A model generated the notes under the pieces. The model saw only the letters and a program-made list of their open reading frames with translations, was not told where the DNA came from and searched no databases. From positions 248,001-312,000 of the forward strand of contig NZ_JALIDZ010000007.1 of the NCBI RefSeq assembly GCF_025397915.1: 64,000 bases of DNA, read 5' to 3'. Position 1 is the stretch's first letter; every line of letters starts with the position of its first letter. Position numbers and translations under genes: made by a program. This document shows positions 8,688-16,562 of this stretch, piece by piece. The DNA comes from Microbaculum marinisediminis (GTDB taxonomy: Bacteria; Pseudomonadota; Alphaproteobacteria; Rhizobiales; Tepidamorphaceae).

Positions 8688-9515
8688 ATGACGATGTTGA
8701 ACAAGCCATACGTGGCGGCACCCGAAGGTTTCCAGCCGAGCGAGTACGATATCAGCGGCGTGCGGACCGTTGTCTATCAGAGCGGGCGCGCCCCGGGGCA
8801 AGGCGGGGCGCAAGACGCGCGGCCGCTGGTCTTCCTGCACGGCGCGGGCACCTTCACCGGGTTCGATTTCCTTGCGGACCTCGCCGCCGAGCGTCGCGTC
8901 ATCGTTCCCTACCACCCCGGCTTCGGCGAATCCGGCGACGATCCCGACATCGACGACATCAACGATTACGTGCTCCACTATCTGGAGCTGTTCGATGCGA
9001 TGGGGCTTGCCGAGATCGACCTGGTCGGCTTCTCGTTCGGCGGCTGGATTGCCGCGGAGCTGGGCGTGTCGCGGCCCTCGCTGTTCGCCCGCATCGTGCT
9101 CGTCGCACCGTCCGGTCTGCCGGTCGCCGAGCCACCGGCCGCCGACGTGATGACGATCCCCGCCGCGGACCTGCCCGGCTATCTCGCGCACGATACCTCC
9201 ATCTTGGAGAACAAGCTGCCGAAGGCCCATGACGTCGACTTCCTGACGCTCGGCTACCGCGAGCGGGTTGCGGCGGCCCGGGTCGTCTGGGATCGGCCAA
9301 TGGGGAACCGCAAGCTGGGCCGTCGCCTCGGCCGGCTCTCGCAGCCCGTGCTGCTCGTCTGGGGCAAGGAGGACCGCATCCGGCCGGTCGAGCACGGCGA
9401 TGCCTGGCTCGACCGCCTGTCCGACGCCCGACTGGAGGTGCTGCCGAACGCGGGGCATCTCGTGCTCGACGAGGCGCCCGGGGCGATCCAGTCGATCGCC
9501 GCGTTCCTGCGATAA
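8688..9515 (+). CDS. alpha/beta-fold hydrolase
   Basis: A 275-residue alpha/beta hydrolase. The oxyanion loop is LVFLHGAGTFTGFDF, the nucleophile elbow is GFSFGG (serine), the acid is in WGKEDRIRP and the catalytic histidine is in NAGHLVLDEAP, so the triad looks complete. I chose the ATG at 8688 because GGAG lies about ten bases upstream; an in-frame GTG at 8634 would overlap the operator palindrome. By analogy with other flavin monooxygenase pathways it may hydrolyse an ester, lactone or C-C bond formed by the LLM enzyme, but the substrate is unknown. The cupin gene follows 39 bases later in the same unit. Confidence 0.85.
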   Translation: MTMLNKPYVAAPEGFQPSEYDISGVRTVVYQSGRAPGQGGAQDARPLVFLHGAGTFTGFDFLADLAAERRVIVPYHPGFGESGDDPDIDDINDYVLHYLELFDAMGLAEIDLVGFSFGGWIAAELGVSRPSLFARIVLVAPSGLPVAEPPAADVMTIPAADLPGYLAHDTSILENKLPKAHDVDFLTLGYRERVAAARVVWDRPMGNRKLGRRLGRLSQPVLLVWGKEDRIRPVEHGDAWLDRLSDARLEVLPNAGHLVLDEAPGAIQSIAAFLR

Positions 9516-9554
9516 AGCCCGCTCATCCTTCAGCCGCTACGAGGAGCCAAGCAT

Positions 9555-9998
9555 ATGATGGTCATGCCTGCCGGCATCACGCCCTCGACGGAGGGGTTCG
9601 ACGGGGTCGTCTGGTCGATCCTCGGCCAGACCTACACCCTGAAGCAGCACTCTGATCACTCGATGGCGTGGCACGCTCTCTTTCCGTCGGGAACCTTCGT
9701 GCCGCCGCACGTGCATCCCACCCAGGACGAGTTCATTTACGTCCTCTCCGGGCGCTACGATCTCTGGCTCGACGGCAAGGAATTCACCGCCACGGCCGGC
9801 GATCTGGTGCGCATGCCGATGGGCATTCCCCACGGCATCTTCAACAAGTCCGGCGCGGACGCGACCAGCCTTTTCTGGGTCGCCCCGACCCGCTCGCTGA
9901 AATCCCTGTTCGAGCGAATTCACAACGTGCCGGATCCCGCCGAGGTGGTCCGGATCGCCGCCGAGCACGAGGTCGACTTCCTGCCGCCGGCCGACTGA
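9555..9998 (+). CDS. cupin-domain protein
   Basis: A 147-residue single-domain cupin. Motif 1 is PPHVHPTQDEFIYVLSGR and motif 2 is GDLVRMPMGIPHGIFNKSG. The HxH, Glu and His metal ligands are all present, so a bound metal ion is expected. Small cupins of this type act as dioxygenases, isomerases or ligand sensors; sequence alone cannot decide. It is the last gene of the plus-strand arm of island A. A GAGGAG ribosome-binding site precedes the ATG. Confidence 0.8.
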   Translation: MMVMPAGITPSTEGFDGVVWSILGQTYTLKQHSDHSMAWHALFPSGTFVPPHVHPTQDEFIYVLSGRYDLWLDGKEFTATAGDLVRMPMGIPHGIFNKSGADATSLFWVAPTRSLKSLFERIHNVPDPAEVVRIAAEHEVDFLPPAD

Positions 9999-10211
9999 GG
10001 GGCGGACCAAAGCGCCGGTCGGCTCTCCGGAACACGACACACACACGGCGCCCCCGCCTCCCTGACGGCGCCGCTCCCCTGACCGCGTACTAGACTCCGG
10101 TATGGGTGCGGGATGCGACCTGCGGCGGCGACAGCGCGTCATCCATCGCCGCCGCAGATACCGCCTTCCGACACGCGGCGCCCCACGGCCGCGTGCCGGT
10201 CCAGCATCCTG

Positions 10212-10445
10212 TCAGGCGCCGGCCCGCCAGTAGTCGTTGGCCGCCGCGATCGTGGCGAAGTTGGTGGCGACGACCTGCGAGACCGCGATCAGCGCGTCGG
10301 CATCGCCGGCATAGTCCGGCCGCATCCGCTCGCGCTCGTCGGCGTCCGGCTGGGTCTTCTTGACGGCGATGCGCGCCAGTTTCACGGCCAGGTCGTAGCC
10401 CTCGCTCGGCGTCGCGGTGACGAGGGTCGGCAGCCAGTTGTCCAT
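10212..10445 (-). CDS. hexameric tyrosine-coordinated heme protein (HTHP)
   Basis: A 77-residue protein reading WLPTLVTATPSEGYDLAVKL and later ALIAVSQVVATNFATIAAAN. This is the HTHP family, small alpha-helical proteins that assemble as hexamers with one heme per subunit ligated by a tyrosine. The tyrosine in MRPDYAGDADAL is residue 45 here, the position reported for the characterised family member. HTHPs show peroxidase and catalase-like activity in vitro, but their role is unsettled. The gene is 71 bases downstream of the DUF2189 gene on the same strand, so it may be the tail of the cbb3 oxidase operon. Confidence 0.85.
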   Translation of the reverse strand: MDNWLPTLVTATPSEGYDLAVKLARIAVKKTQPDADERERMRPDYAGDADALIAVSQVVATNFATIAAANDYWRAGA

Positions 10446-10516
10446 TCTTCTCTCCTATCCCCTTGGTTTGTGGTGGCGGGTCTCGCCGGTCGGCAGCGTG
10501 TTGCGTGGTCCGGGGC

Positions 10517-11320
10517 TCACGGGCCTGTCTCGTGTCGGGCGATCGCGCGCCAGGCGTGCCACGTGCCGTGGCCCAGGGCCGGATAGATGACGATCAGGCC
10601 CACGAGCCCCGTGGCCACCGACAGGGCGACCCCGGCGACGACAATCGCGCCCCATGTGAGCGTCGACGGCAGGTTGCTGGTGGTCATGCCGAAACTGGTG
10701 CCGAGCGCCGTCAGCGCGTCGCGCCGCTCGCTCATCAGCATCGGGATCGAGAATAGGCTGATGGCGAAGGCGAAGGCGGCGAAAAGGCCGCCGACGGCGG
10801 TTCCCACCGCGATCAGCGTCCAGCCGCGCGCGGTCGTCAGCACGTTCGTCAGCGCGTCCTCGGCGCCGGGAAACGGCTGCAGTCCGAAGAACAGCGCGTA
10901 CAGGAGGTCGGCGGCCCGCAGCCAGAAGAAGACGAGCAGGCCCAGCATCAGGCCGGCGAACGCCAGCTGGCCCGTCGAGGTCGGCCGGGCGCGCAGCATC
11001 GCGCCCAGGCTCACCGGCTCGCCGGCGGCGAGGCGCCGGCTCTTCTCATAGAGCCCCAGGGCGAAGAACGGGCCGACGATCAGGAACCCGGCGAGTGCGG
11101 GCAACGCCAGATAGATCGTCCCGGTCGCATGGAGCCCCGCCAGAACGCCGACGGAGATGGCGACGATCAGCAGTCCGTAAACCAGGCTCGGCCCGGGCGT
11201 ATGCCGGAAATCGTTCCATCCGGCCCGCAGCCAGTCGAACGCGGCGCCGGCCGGCAGGTCCCGCGCGAACGGCGAGGCGGGCCGGAGCGGTTCCTGAAGG
11301 GCGGGAAGCGGCTCGAGCAT
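10517..11320 (-). CDS. DUF2189 inner-membrane protein
   Basis: A 267-residue integral membrane protein with about six hydrophobic helices, including VYGLLIVAISVGVLAGLHA, YLALPALAGFLIVGPFFALG and LAFAGLMLGLLVFFWLRA. It starts with a soluble stretch ending in AAFDWLRAGWNDFRHTP. Family segments such as GPFFALGLYEKSRRLAAGEP identify DUF2189. The ATG at 11320 was chosen; the frame stays open further upstream. Proteins of this family often sit near cytochrome oxidase genes but have no established function. It follows the 55-residue peptide gene by ten bases, which places it in the cco operon. Confidence 0.8.
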   Translation of the reverse strand: MLEPLPALQEPLRPASPFARDLPAGAAFDWLRAGWNDFRHTPGPSLVYGLLIVAISVGVLAGLHATGTIYLALPALAGFLIVGPFFALGLYEKSRRLAAGEPVSLGAMLRARPTSTGQLAFAGLMLGLLVFFWLRAADLLYALFFGLQPFPGAEDALTNVLTTARGWTLIAVGTAVGGLFAAFAFAISLFSIPMLMSERRDALTALGTSFGMTTSNLPSTLTWGAIVVAGVALSVATGLVGLIVIYPALGHGTWHAWRAIARHETGP

Positions 11321-11330
11321 GGGATTGTCC

Positions 11331-11498
11331 TCAGCAGGCGCGCCGCGCGGGCGGCTTGTCCGGCGCCGGCGCGATGCAATCTGGCTGCGAGCGCAGCGCA
11401 ACCGTCAGGAGATGGGCGTTGGCGGCGAGGAACACGCCGGCGAGGACGACCGCGCCGAGGATCGCGAGGCGCCGTTGCGATATCAGTGTCACTGTCAC
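11331..11498 (-). CDS. 55-residue single-span membrane peptide of the cco operon
   Basis: A GTG-started frame of 55 codons overlaps the ccoP stop by four bases (GTGA). It encodes VTVTLISQRRLAILGAVVLA, then GVFLAANAHLLTVALRSQPD, and ends in CIAPAPDKPPARRAC. There is one hydrophobic helix, and two cysteines sit outside it. The helix ending in an AANAH / SQPDC pattern resembles small unnamed proteins seen beside cbb3 oxidase genes in other alphaproteobacteria. The tight coupling to ccoP argues it is translated. The function is unknown; an assembly factor or accessory subunit is possible. Confidence 0.65.
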   Translation of the reverse strand: MTVTLISQRRLAILGAVVLAGVFLAANAHLLTVALRSQPDCIAPAPDKPPARRAC

Positions 11499-12388
11499 TG
11501 CCCGCCTCCGGTGCTTGCCGCCGCGCTCAACGCCGCGACGTAGAGGGCGAGCATGTTGATCTCGGCGTCGTCGAGCCGGCCCTCCCAGGACGGCATCACG
11601 CCCTGGCGGCCGTCGCGCAGGGTGGTCAGGATGGCGTCGCGGCTGCCGCCATAGATCCAGTGGTCGTCCGCTAGCGACGGCGCGCCGATCCCGAGGCCGC
11701 CGGCTCCGTCGTCGCCGTGGCAGGAGGCGCAGTTGTCGGCGAAGATCGCGGCGCCCGCGCTGGCCGGATCGGCCTGCCCGGAAGACAGCGCCAGCACATG
11801 GTCGGTCACCGCCGCGATGTCTTCGCGCTGCAGCATCCCGTCGCGACCGAAGGCCGGCATCTGGCCGAAACGGGTGTCGGGATGGGGGCTGTTGATGCCG
11901 ACGCGCAGGGTCTCGGCGATGGCCTCGGGCGCGCCGTCCCAGAGCCACGTGCCGTCCGCCAGGCTCGGGAAACCGGGCCCGCCCGTCCCGTCGCTGCCGT
12001 GGCAGGCCGCGCAGTTGTCGGCGAACAGGCGCGCCGCGGCCGGCATGGCGTGCGCCATCAGCTCGCTGTCGGCGGCCAGCGCCGGGAAATCCCCGGAGGC
12101 GAAGGGCCGCGTCCAGTCGGCCCGCTCCTCGGTCAGGCGCCGATAGCGCTCCGTGGCGACAACCTGCTGATCGAGCCCCAGCAGGCCCCGCGTATAGTCG
12201 CGCCCGACGGGCCAGGCGGGCAGCAGCACCCAGGTCACGACGGAATAGGCGAAGGTCAGGACCAGTGCCGCCACCACGATGCGCGGGAACGGCGTGTTCA
12301 GTTCGCGGATGCCGTTCCACTCGTGCCCCGTGGTGCCGTAACCGGTGACGGGATCGATGTCCGGCTCGTGAGGCGCGGGGCCGCTCAT
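11495..12388 (-). CDS. ccoP: cbb3-type cytochrome c oxidase subunit III (diheme cytochrome c)
   Basis: A 297-residue protein with an N-terminal membrane anchor (VVAALVLTFAYSVVTWVLLP) and two cytochrome c domains. The heme sites are NCAACHG and NCASCHG, and MPAF and MPSW supply candidate axial methionines. The N-terminal HEWNGIRELNTPFPR is the standard CcoP opening. It passes electrons from the bc1 complex or soluble cytochrome c toward CcoO and CcoN in the high-affinity oxidase. Its ATG overlaps the ccoQ stop (ATGA) and its stop overlaps the small peptide gene (GTGA). Confidence 0.95.
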   Translation of the reverse strand: MSGPAPHEPDIDPVTGYGTTGHEWNGIRELNTPFPRIVVAALVLTFAYSVVTWVLLPAWPVGRDYTRGLLGLDQQVVATERYRRLTEERADWTRPFASGDFPALAADSELMAHAMPAAARLFADNCAACHGSDGTGGPGFPSLADGTWLWDGAPEAIAETLRVGINSPHPDTRFGQMPAFGRDGMLQREDIAAVTDHVLALSSGQADPASAGAAIFADNCASCHGDDGAGGLGIGAPSLADDHWIYGGSRDAILTTLRDGRQGVMPSWEGRLDDAEINMLALYVAALSAAASTGGGQ

Positions 12389-12579
12389 GGCCGCTCATCC
12401 GGTGTCCGGGCGGCATTCGATGCCGCGTTTCCGGGCAGGATGGAGCGTGCGGCGCGTTCGTGCGCGGCGCGGCGGCTTGGCCGGTAGGCCAGCACCACCA
12501 CGATCACGAAGAAGCCCATCATCCAGATTAGGCCGGCGGTCTTGGCGAGGAAGACGAGGTCGTCGTGGCTCGGGGTCAT
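12385..12579 (-). CDS. ccoQ: cbb3-type cytochrome c oxidase subunit IV
   Basis: A 64-residue protein with one membrane helix (TAGLIWMMGFFVIVVVLAYR) followed by a basic tail (RPSRRAAHERAARS), the standard CcoQ/FixQ design. CcoQ stabilises the oxidase complex in the membrane. The ATG overlaps the ccoO stop (ATGA) and the stop overlaps the ccoP start, so translation is coupled along ccoO-ccoQ-ccoP. Confidence 0.9.
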   Translation of the reverse strand: MTPSHDDLVFLAKTAGLIWMMGFFVIVVVLAYRPSRRAAHERAARSILPGNAASNAARTPDERP

Positions 12580-13322
12580 CGGGCCGCCTCCTCCGTGGTC
12601 TCCCGGCCCGCGCCTTCTCCGTAGGCGACGCCGGTGAGCCGCCCCAGCGACTGCAGGTAGGCGACGAGCGCGTCCATCTCGGTCAGCCGCGCGGGATCGC
12701 CGTCGAACGCGCTGACGGCGACCCCCTCGCCGTAGCGATCGGGGATGCCGGCGGCGTCGTCGCCCTCGGGGCGGGACTGGGCCAGCGCATCGCGCTCGGC
12801 ATTGGCGATCATCGCGTCGGTATAGGGGACGCCCAGCCGGGCCAGGGTGGAGAGCTGCGCGGCCATGTCCCCGGTTTCCAGCGGCCGCATCAGCCATGGA
12901 TAGGCGGGCATGATCGACTCCGGCACGACCGCACGCGGATCGACCAGATGCGCGACGTGCCAGGCGTCGGAGTATTTCCCGCCCAGCCGTGCCAGATCCG
13001 GCCCGGTGCGCTTGGAGCCCCAGAGCATCGGATGGTCGTAGGCGGACTCCGCGGCCAGCGAATAGGGGCCGTAGCGGTCGATCTCGTCGGCCAGCGAGCG
13101 CACCATCTGGCTGTGGCAGGCATAGCAGCCTTCGCGCAGATAGATCTCGCGGCCGGCGAGTTCCAGCGGCGTCTGCGGGCGCAGGTCCGCCGGCACGTCC
13201 ACCGTCTCGTCGATGGTGAAGAGCGGGGCGATCTCGACGATGCCGCCGACCGAGGCGGCGAGGATGATCGCGGCCACCAGCCCCATGGAGAGTTTCTCGA
13301 GATTGTAGTGGAGTTTCAGCAT
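12576..13322 (-). CDS. ccoO: cbb3-type cytochrome c oxidase subunit II (monoheme cytochrome c)
   Basis: A 248-residue subunit. An N-terminal anchor (MGLVAAIILAASVGGIVEIA) is followed by the heme site GCYACHSQMVR and the methionine-containing MPAYPWLM. The opening MLKLHYNLEKLS matches the family, which fixes the ATG at 13322. It carries one heme c and links CcoP to the catalytic CcoN. It starts four bases after ccoN and overlaps ccoQ by four. Confidence 0.95.
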   Translation of the reverse strand: MLKLHYNLEKLSMGLVAAIILAASVGGIVEIAPLFTIDETVDVPADLRPQTPLELAGREIYLREGCYACHSQMVRSLADEIDRYGPYSLAAESAYDHPMLWGSKRTGPDLARLGGKYSDAWHVAHLVDPRAVVPESIMPAYPWLMRPLETGDMAAQLSTLARLGVPYTDAMIANAERDALAQSRPEGDDAAGIPDRYGEGVAVSAFDGDPARLTEMDALVAYLQSLGRLTGVAYGEGAGRETTEEAAR

Positions 13323-13326
13323 CGGC

Positions 13327-14970
13327 CTAATCCGCCGGAACCGCGGCGAGCGGACGGTCGGCCTGCGCCGCGCTGGTGGCCGCGCTGGCAACGGGGCCGC
13401 GCATCGTCGCCCAGGTGTTCAGCGCGCAGATCACGGCGCCGGTCAGGAACAGGGCTCCGCCGATGGTGCGCAGCAGGTAGTACGGCGCCATCGCCATGAC
13501 CGATTGCAGGAAGCTGTAGGCGAGCGCGCCGTTCTCGGCGTAGGTCCGCCACATCAGCCCCTGGGTGATGCCGGCGTTCCACATGGCCACCACGTAGACG
13601 AGGGTTCCCGCGACGGCGAGCCAGAAGTGCCATTCCACCGCCCGCGGCCAGGCCATGGCCGTGCGGCCGGACAGTTGCGGCACCAGCGTGTAGATCGCCC
13701 CGAAGATGATCATCGCCACCCAGCCCAGCGTCCCGGAATGGACGTGGCCCACCGTCCAGTCGGTGTAGTGCGACAGCGAGTTCACCGGGCGGATCGCCAG
13801 GAACGATCCTTCGAAGGTGGACAGCCCGTAGAACACTGCGGCAACGAACATGAACCGCAGAGTTGCGTCGTCGCGCACCTTGTGCCAGGCGCCGTTCAGC
13901 GTCGCGATGGCGTTGCCCGCCGAGGCCCAGGACGGCACCAGCAGCATCACCGAGAAGGTCATGCCCAGGGTCTGCGCCCAGTAGGGCAGGGCGGTGTAGT
14001 GCAGGTGGTGCGAGCCGACCCAGATGTAGAAGAAGACGATGCCCCAGAAGCTGACGATCGACAGCCGGTACGACCAGATCGGCCGGCCCGAGCGCACCGG
14101 GAGGAAGTAGTAGAGCATGCCCAGGAAGCCGGCCGTCAGGAAGAAGGCGACGGCGTTGTGGCCGTACCACCACTGGACCATCGCATCCTGCACGCCCGAC
14201 CAGATGGTGAAGCTCTTCGTCCCGGCCAGGCTGACCGGCAGCGCGAGGTTGTTGACGATGTGCAGCATCGCCACGACCAGGATGAAGGCCATGTAGTACC
14301 AGTTGGCGACGTAGATGTGCGGCTCGTTGCGGCGGGCAAGCGTGCGCAGGTAGAGCACCAGGTAGGCGACCCAGACCACCACCAGCCAGAGGTCGGCGTA
14401 CCACTCGGCCTCGGCATATTCCTTCGACTGGGTCGACCCCATGAGATAGCCGCTGACGGCCCAGACGCAGAACAGGTTGTAGCCGATCAGCACGGCCCAG
14501 GGGCTGACGGCATCCGCCAGCCGGGCGCGCGACGTGCGCTGCATCACGTGGAACGAGGTGGCGATCAGCGCGTTGCCGCCGAACCCGAAGATCACGCCGG
14601 TGGTATGCACGGGGCGCAGGCGACCGAAGCTGGTCCACGGCAGCGCCGGCGTCGCCTCGGGCCAGTACAGCAGGGCCGAGACCCAGACGCCCACGCCCAT
14701 GCCGATCATCGCCCAGACCAGCGCCATCGCGATCCCGAAGCGGGTCGGCGCGTCGTAGTAGCGCCCGGTCCGGTCGGGCGCGGGCTCGGAATCATAGAGC
14801 GCGCCGCCCAGCGCGAACGCCAGCAGTAGCCCCAAGACGAGCGCCATGCCCCCGTGCACGGCCATGGGACCTTGCCGCGCTGCCGCCGCCATCGTGAGCC
14901 CCAGCAGACTCAGCAGGATCGCGAGCGCCAGGCCGTAGCGGCGCTCCGGGACGCTCAGGGTTCCGATCAC
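13327..14970 (-). CDS. ccoN: cbb3-type cytochrome c oxidase catalytic subunit I
   Basis: A 547-residue heme-copper oxidase subunit with about a dozen membrane helices, close to the length of rhizobial FixN. The low-spin heme ligand region is SFHVMQRTSRARL, copper-B histidines are in WWYGHNAVAFFL and VGSHHLHYTALPYW, and VGHVHSGTLGW carries the high-spin heme site. It reduces oxygen at micro-oxic tensions and pumps protons. The start is a GTG whose GTGA overlaps the stop of the Rrf2 regulator, so the regulator and oxidase form one transcript. No ccoGHIS assembly genes are in the window. Confidence 0.95.
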   Translation of the reverse strand: MIGTLSVPERRYGLALAILLSLLGLTMAAAARQGPMAVHGGMALVLGLLLAFALGGALYDSEPAPDRTGRYYDAPTRFGIAMALVWAMIGMGVGVWVSALLYWPEATPALPWTSFGRLRPVHTTGVIFGFGGNALIATSFHVMQRTSRARLADAVSPWAVLIGYNLFCVWAVSGYLMGSTQSKEYAEAEWYADLWLVVVWVAYLVLYLRTLARRNEPHIYVANWYYMAFILVVAMLHIVNNLALPVSLAGTKSFTIWSGVQDAMVQWWYGHNAVAFFLTAGFLGMLYYFLPVRSGRPIWSYRLSIVSFWGIVFFYIWVGSHHLHYTALPYWAQTLGMTFSVMLLVPSWASAGNAIATLNGAWHKVRDDATLRFMFVAAVFYGLSTFEGSFLAIRPVNSLSHYTDWTVGHVHSGTLGWVAMIIFGAIYTLVPQLSGRTAMAWPRAVEWHFWLAVAGTLVYVVAMWNAGITQGLMWRTYAENGALAYSFLQSVMAMAPYYLLRTIGGALFLTGAVICALNTWATMRGPVASAATSAAQADRPLAAVPAD

Positions 14971-15386
14971 GGCGTGACCTCGAGCTCCGGCAGCGCGATA
15001 TCGGCGAGCGTCGAGCGATCGAGGTCCGCGAGGAAGGCCGCCTCGGCGGACCGCAGTCGCGCCTTCAGGCGGCAGCAGCCGGTGATCGTGCAATCCCCGC
15101 CGTCCGGCGCGAAGCACTCGACCAGCGCCTGGCCCTCCTCCAGCAGCCGTACCACCGCGCCGATGCGGATGTCGCCGGCGGGGCGCGCCAGCACCGCGCC
15201 GCCGCCGCCGCCGCGCCGCGTGACCACGATTCCGCCCCGGGCGAGCCGCTGCATGATCTTGGTCAGATGGTCTCGCGACAGGCCGAATTCCTGCGCCAGC
15301 TCGGCCGTCGAGACCGCCCGGTCCGGGGTGCTGGCCATGCGCATCAGCATGCGCAGGCCGTAATCGGTGAAGGAGGTGAGACGCAT
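14967..15386 (-). CDS. NsrR-like Rrf2-family regulator
   Basis: A 139-residue winged-helix regulator beginning MRLTSFTDYGLRMLMRMA, the Rrf2 hallmark. It has an RRGGGGGAVLARPAGDI wing and cysteines C91, C99 and C105 (with C104) in ECFAPDGGDCTITGCCRLK. That CX7CX5C pattern is the iron-sulfur ligand set of NsrR, which senses nitric oxide through its cluster. It heads the cco operon through a four-base GTGA overlap with ccoN and diverges from a hemerythrin gene. A palindrome 24 bases upstream (15411-15425) is a plausible autoregulatory operator. An IscR-like role is less likely given the neighbours. Confidence 0.85.
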   Translation of the reverse strand: MRLTSFTDYGLRMLMRMASTPDRAVSTAELAQEFGLSRDHLTKIMQRLARGGIVVTRRGGGGGAVLARPAGDIRIGAVVRLLEEGQALVECFAPDGGDCTITGCCRLKARLRSAEAAFLADLDRSTLADIALPELEVTP

Positions 15387-15410
15387 GGTCGCGCGAGCCT
15401 CTTTTTAATC

Positions 15411-15425
15411 GGTATTTACAATACC
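15411..15425. promoter_or_regulatory. palindrome GGTATT-TAC-AATACC in the rrf2/hemerythrin gap
   Basis: A perfect 6-3-6 inverted repeat in an AT-rich pocket of the 129-bp divergent gap. It lies 24 bases upstream of the Rrf2 start and 90 bases upstream of the hemerythrin start. Its size and position suit an operator for the NsrR-like protein, although it does not spell the enterobacterial NsrR consensus. Binding is inferred. Confidence 0.55.
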
Positions 15426-15515
15426 TATTAGCAGGAATAAGTCGAAATACAAGCCCGTTCCACAGGAACCGGCGGCGACTGGTACCGCGACACGAGACCG
15501 TGAAAGGAAACGACC

Positions 15516-15992
15516 ATGGACGGAGACAACACGCAGACCCCCAGCGCGATCGAACTGACCCGCCACATCGAGACGCGCTACCACGCGCGCCACCGCGAAC
15601 AGCTGCCCGAACTCGTCGCGTTGTCGGCGAAGGTCGAGCAGGTCCATGCCAGCGTCCCGGACGTGCCCGCGGGACTGTCGGCGCTGCTGCATGAGATGAT
15701 CGGCGAGCTCGAGGTGCACATGAAGAAGGAGGAGCTGATCCTGTTTCCGGCGATGCGCCGCGGCAGCCCCGGGCTGGAAACGACCATCGCGGTCATGCGC
15801 GCCGACCATGACGACCATACCGCCGAGATCTCGCGCATCCGCGCCCTGACCAACGACCTGAAGCTGCCGGACGGCGCCTGCCGCAAATGGACGGCGCTGT
15901 ATCAGGGGCTGACGGAATTCGTCGCCGATCTCGACGCGCATGTCCGCCTCGAGAACGACATTCTGTTTCCGCAGTTCGAGACCGCGCGCTGA
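15516..15992 (+). CDS. hemerythrin-domain protein
   Basis: A 158-residue helical-bundle protein with hemerythrin ligand motifs: HIETRYHARHREQ, GELEVHMKKEELILFPAM, RADHDDHTAEI and DAHVRLENDILFPQFE. It resembles the C-terminal di-iron domain of RIC/YtfE/NorA proteins, which repair Fe-S clusters or scavenge nitric oxide, but lacks their N-terminal ScdA domain. It diverges from the NsrR-like gene, so nitric-oxide-responsive expression is a reasonable inference. An AAGGAAA ribosome-binding site precedes the ATG by about seven bases. Confidence 0.85.
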   Translation: MDGDNTQTPSAIELTRHIETRYHARHREQLPELVALSAKVEQVHASVPDVPAGLSALLHEMIGELEVHMKKEELILFPAMRRGSPGLETTIAVMRADHDDHTAEISRIRALTNDLKLPDGACRKWTALYQGLTEFVADLDAHVRLENDILFPQFETAR

Positions 15993-16135
15993 GGCGCGGC
16001 CATGGAAGCGTGGGGCCCGAATGCCTATGTACTGGCAGGCCGTATCCGCGGAACAGCCCGCACCGGAGTAACCGGCCCCGGAGCAACCGAGGCTTCTCGG
16101 CCGGCCGGTCCGGGCCTCGCGCGAAAGACAGGCAC

Positions 16136-16513
16136 ATGACGACGGCGCGGACATCGAGATCGCAAGTGACCGGCTTCCTCGGGGCCTTCTTCGCCCCGGA
16201 GATCCGCGCTTGGTACGGTGCGGAGCCCTTGTGGAAGGTGTTCTGGGTCTATGGGGTTCTCGTCAGCAGCTTCCTCATCGCCGTCGGCGCGTTGGCCGTC
16301 TACCGGAACCAGATCGCGCAACAGCAGATCATGCTTATCTGCTTCGCGGCCTATACGGTGTGGATCCTGGTTTCGGTGTGGCGCTGCGCCGACGGCGCCC
16401 ACCCGTTCTGGGGCCCGGTGGCGCGCTGGTTGACCGTGACCTGGGCCGGCAACACCATTCTGACCATCCTGTTCCTGCAGCTCGACCTGGCCGCGCGCTA
16501 CCTGGGGCACTGA
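16136..16513 (+). CDS. small integral membrane protein of unknown function
   Basis: A 125-residue protein with three predicted helices: KVFWVYGVLVSSFLIAVGAL, QIMLICFAAYTVWILVSVWR and ARWLTVTWAGNTILTILFLQ. Its N-terminus reads FLGAFFAPEIRAWYGAEP. I recognise no named family. It follows the hemerythrin gene by 143 bases on the same strand and may share its regulation. The ATG at 16136 was chosen at the natural N-terminus; the frame is open further upstream. Confidence 0.6.
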   Translation: MTTARTSRSQVTGFLGAFFAPEIRAWYGAEPLWKVFWVYGVLVSSFLIAVGALAVYRNQIAQQQIMLICFAAYTVWILVSVWRCADGAHPFWGPVARWLTVTWAGNTILTILFLQLDLAARYLGH

Positions 16514-16562
16514 TGCGCCGGTTGCCGGGGAGGGGCGATGCGCCCGCCTGCGAGCGGAAAAC

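Noticed and set aside
13504-14829. Plus-strand open frame opposite ccoN
   Set aside because: Antisense to a highly conserved oxidase subunit and without protein-like features.
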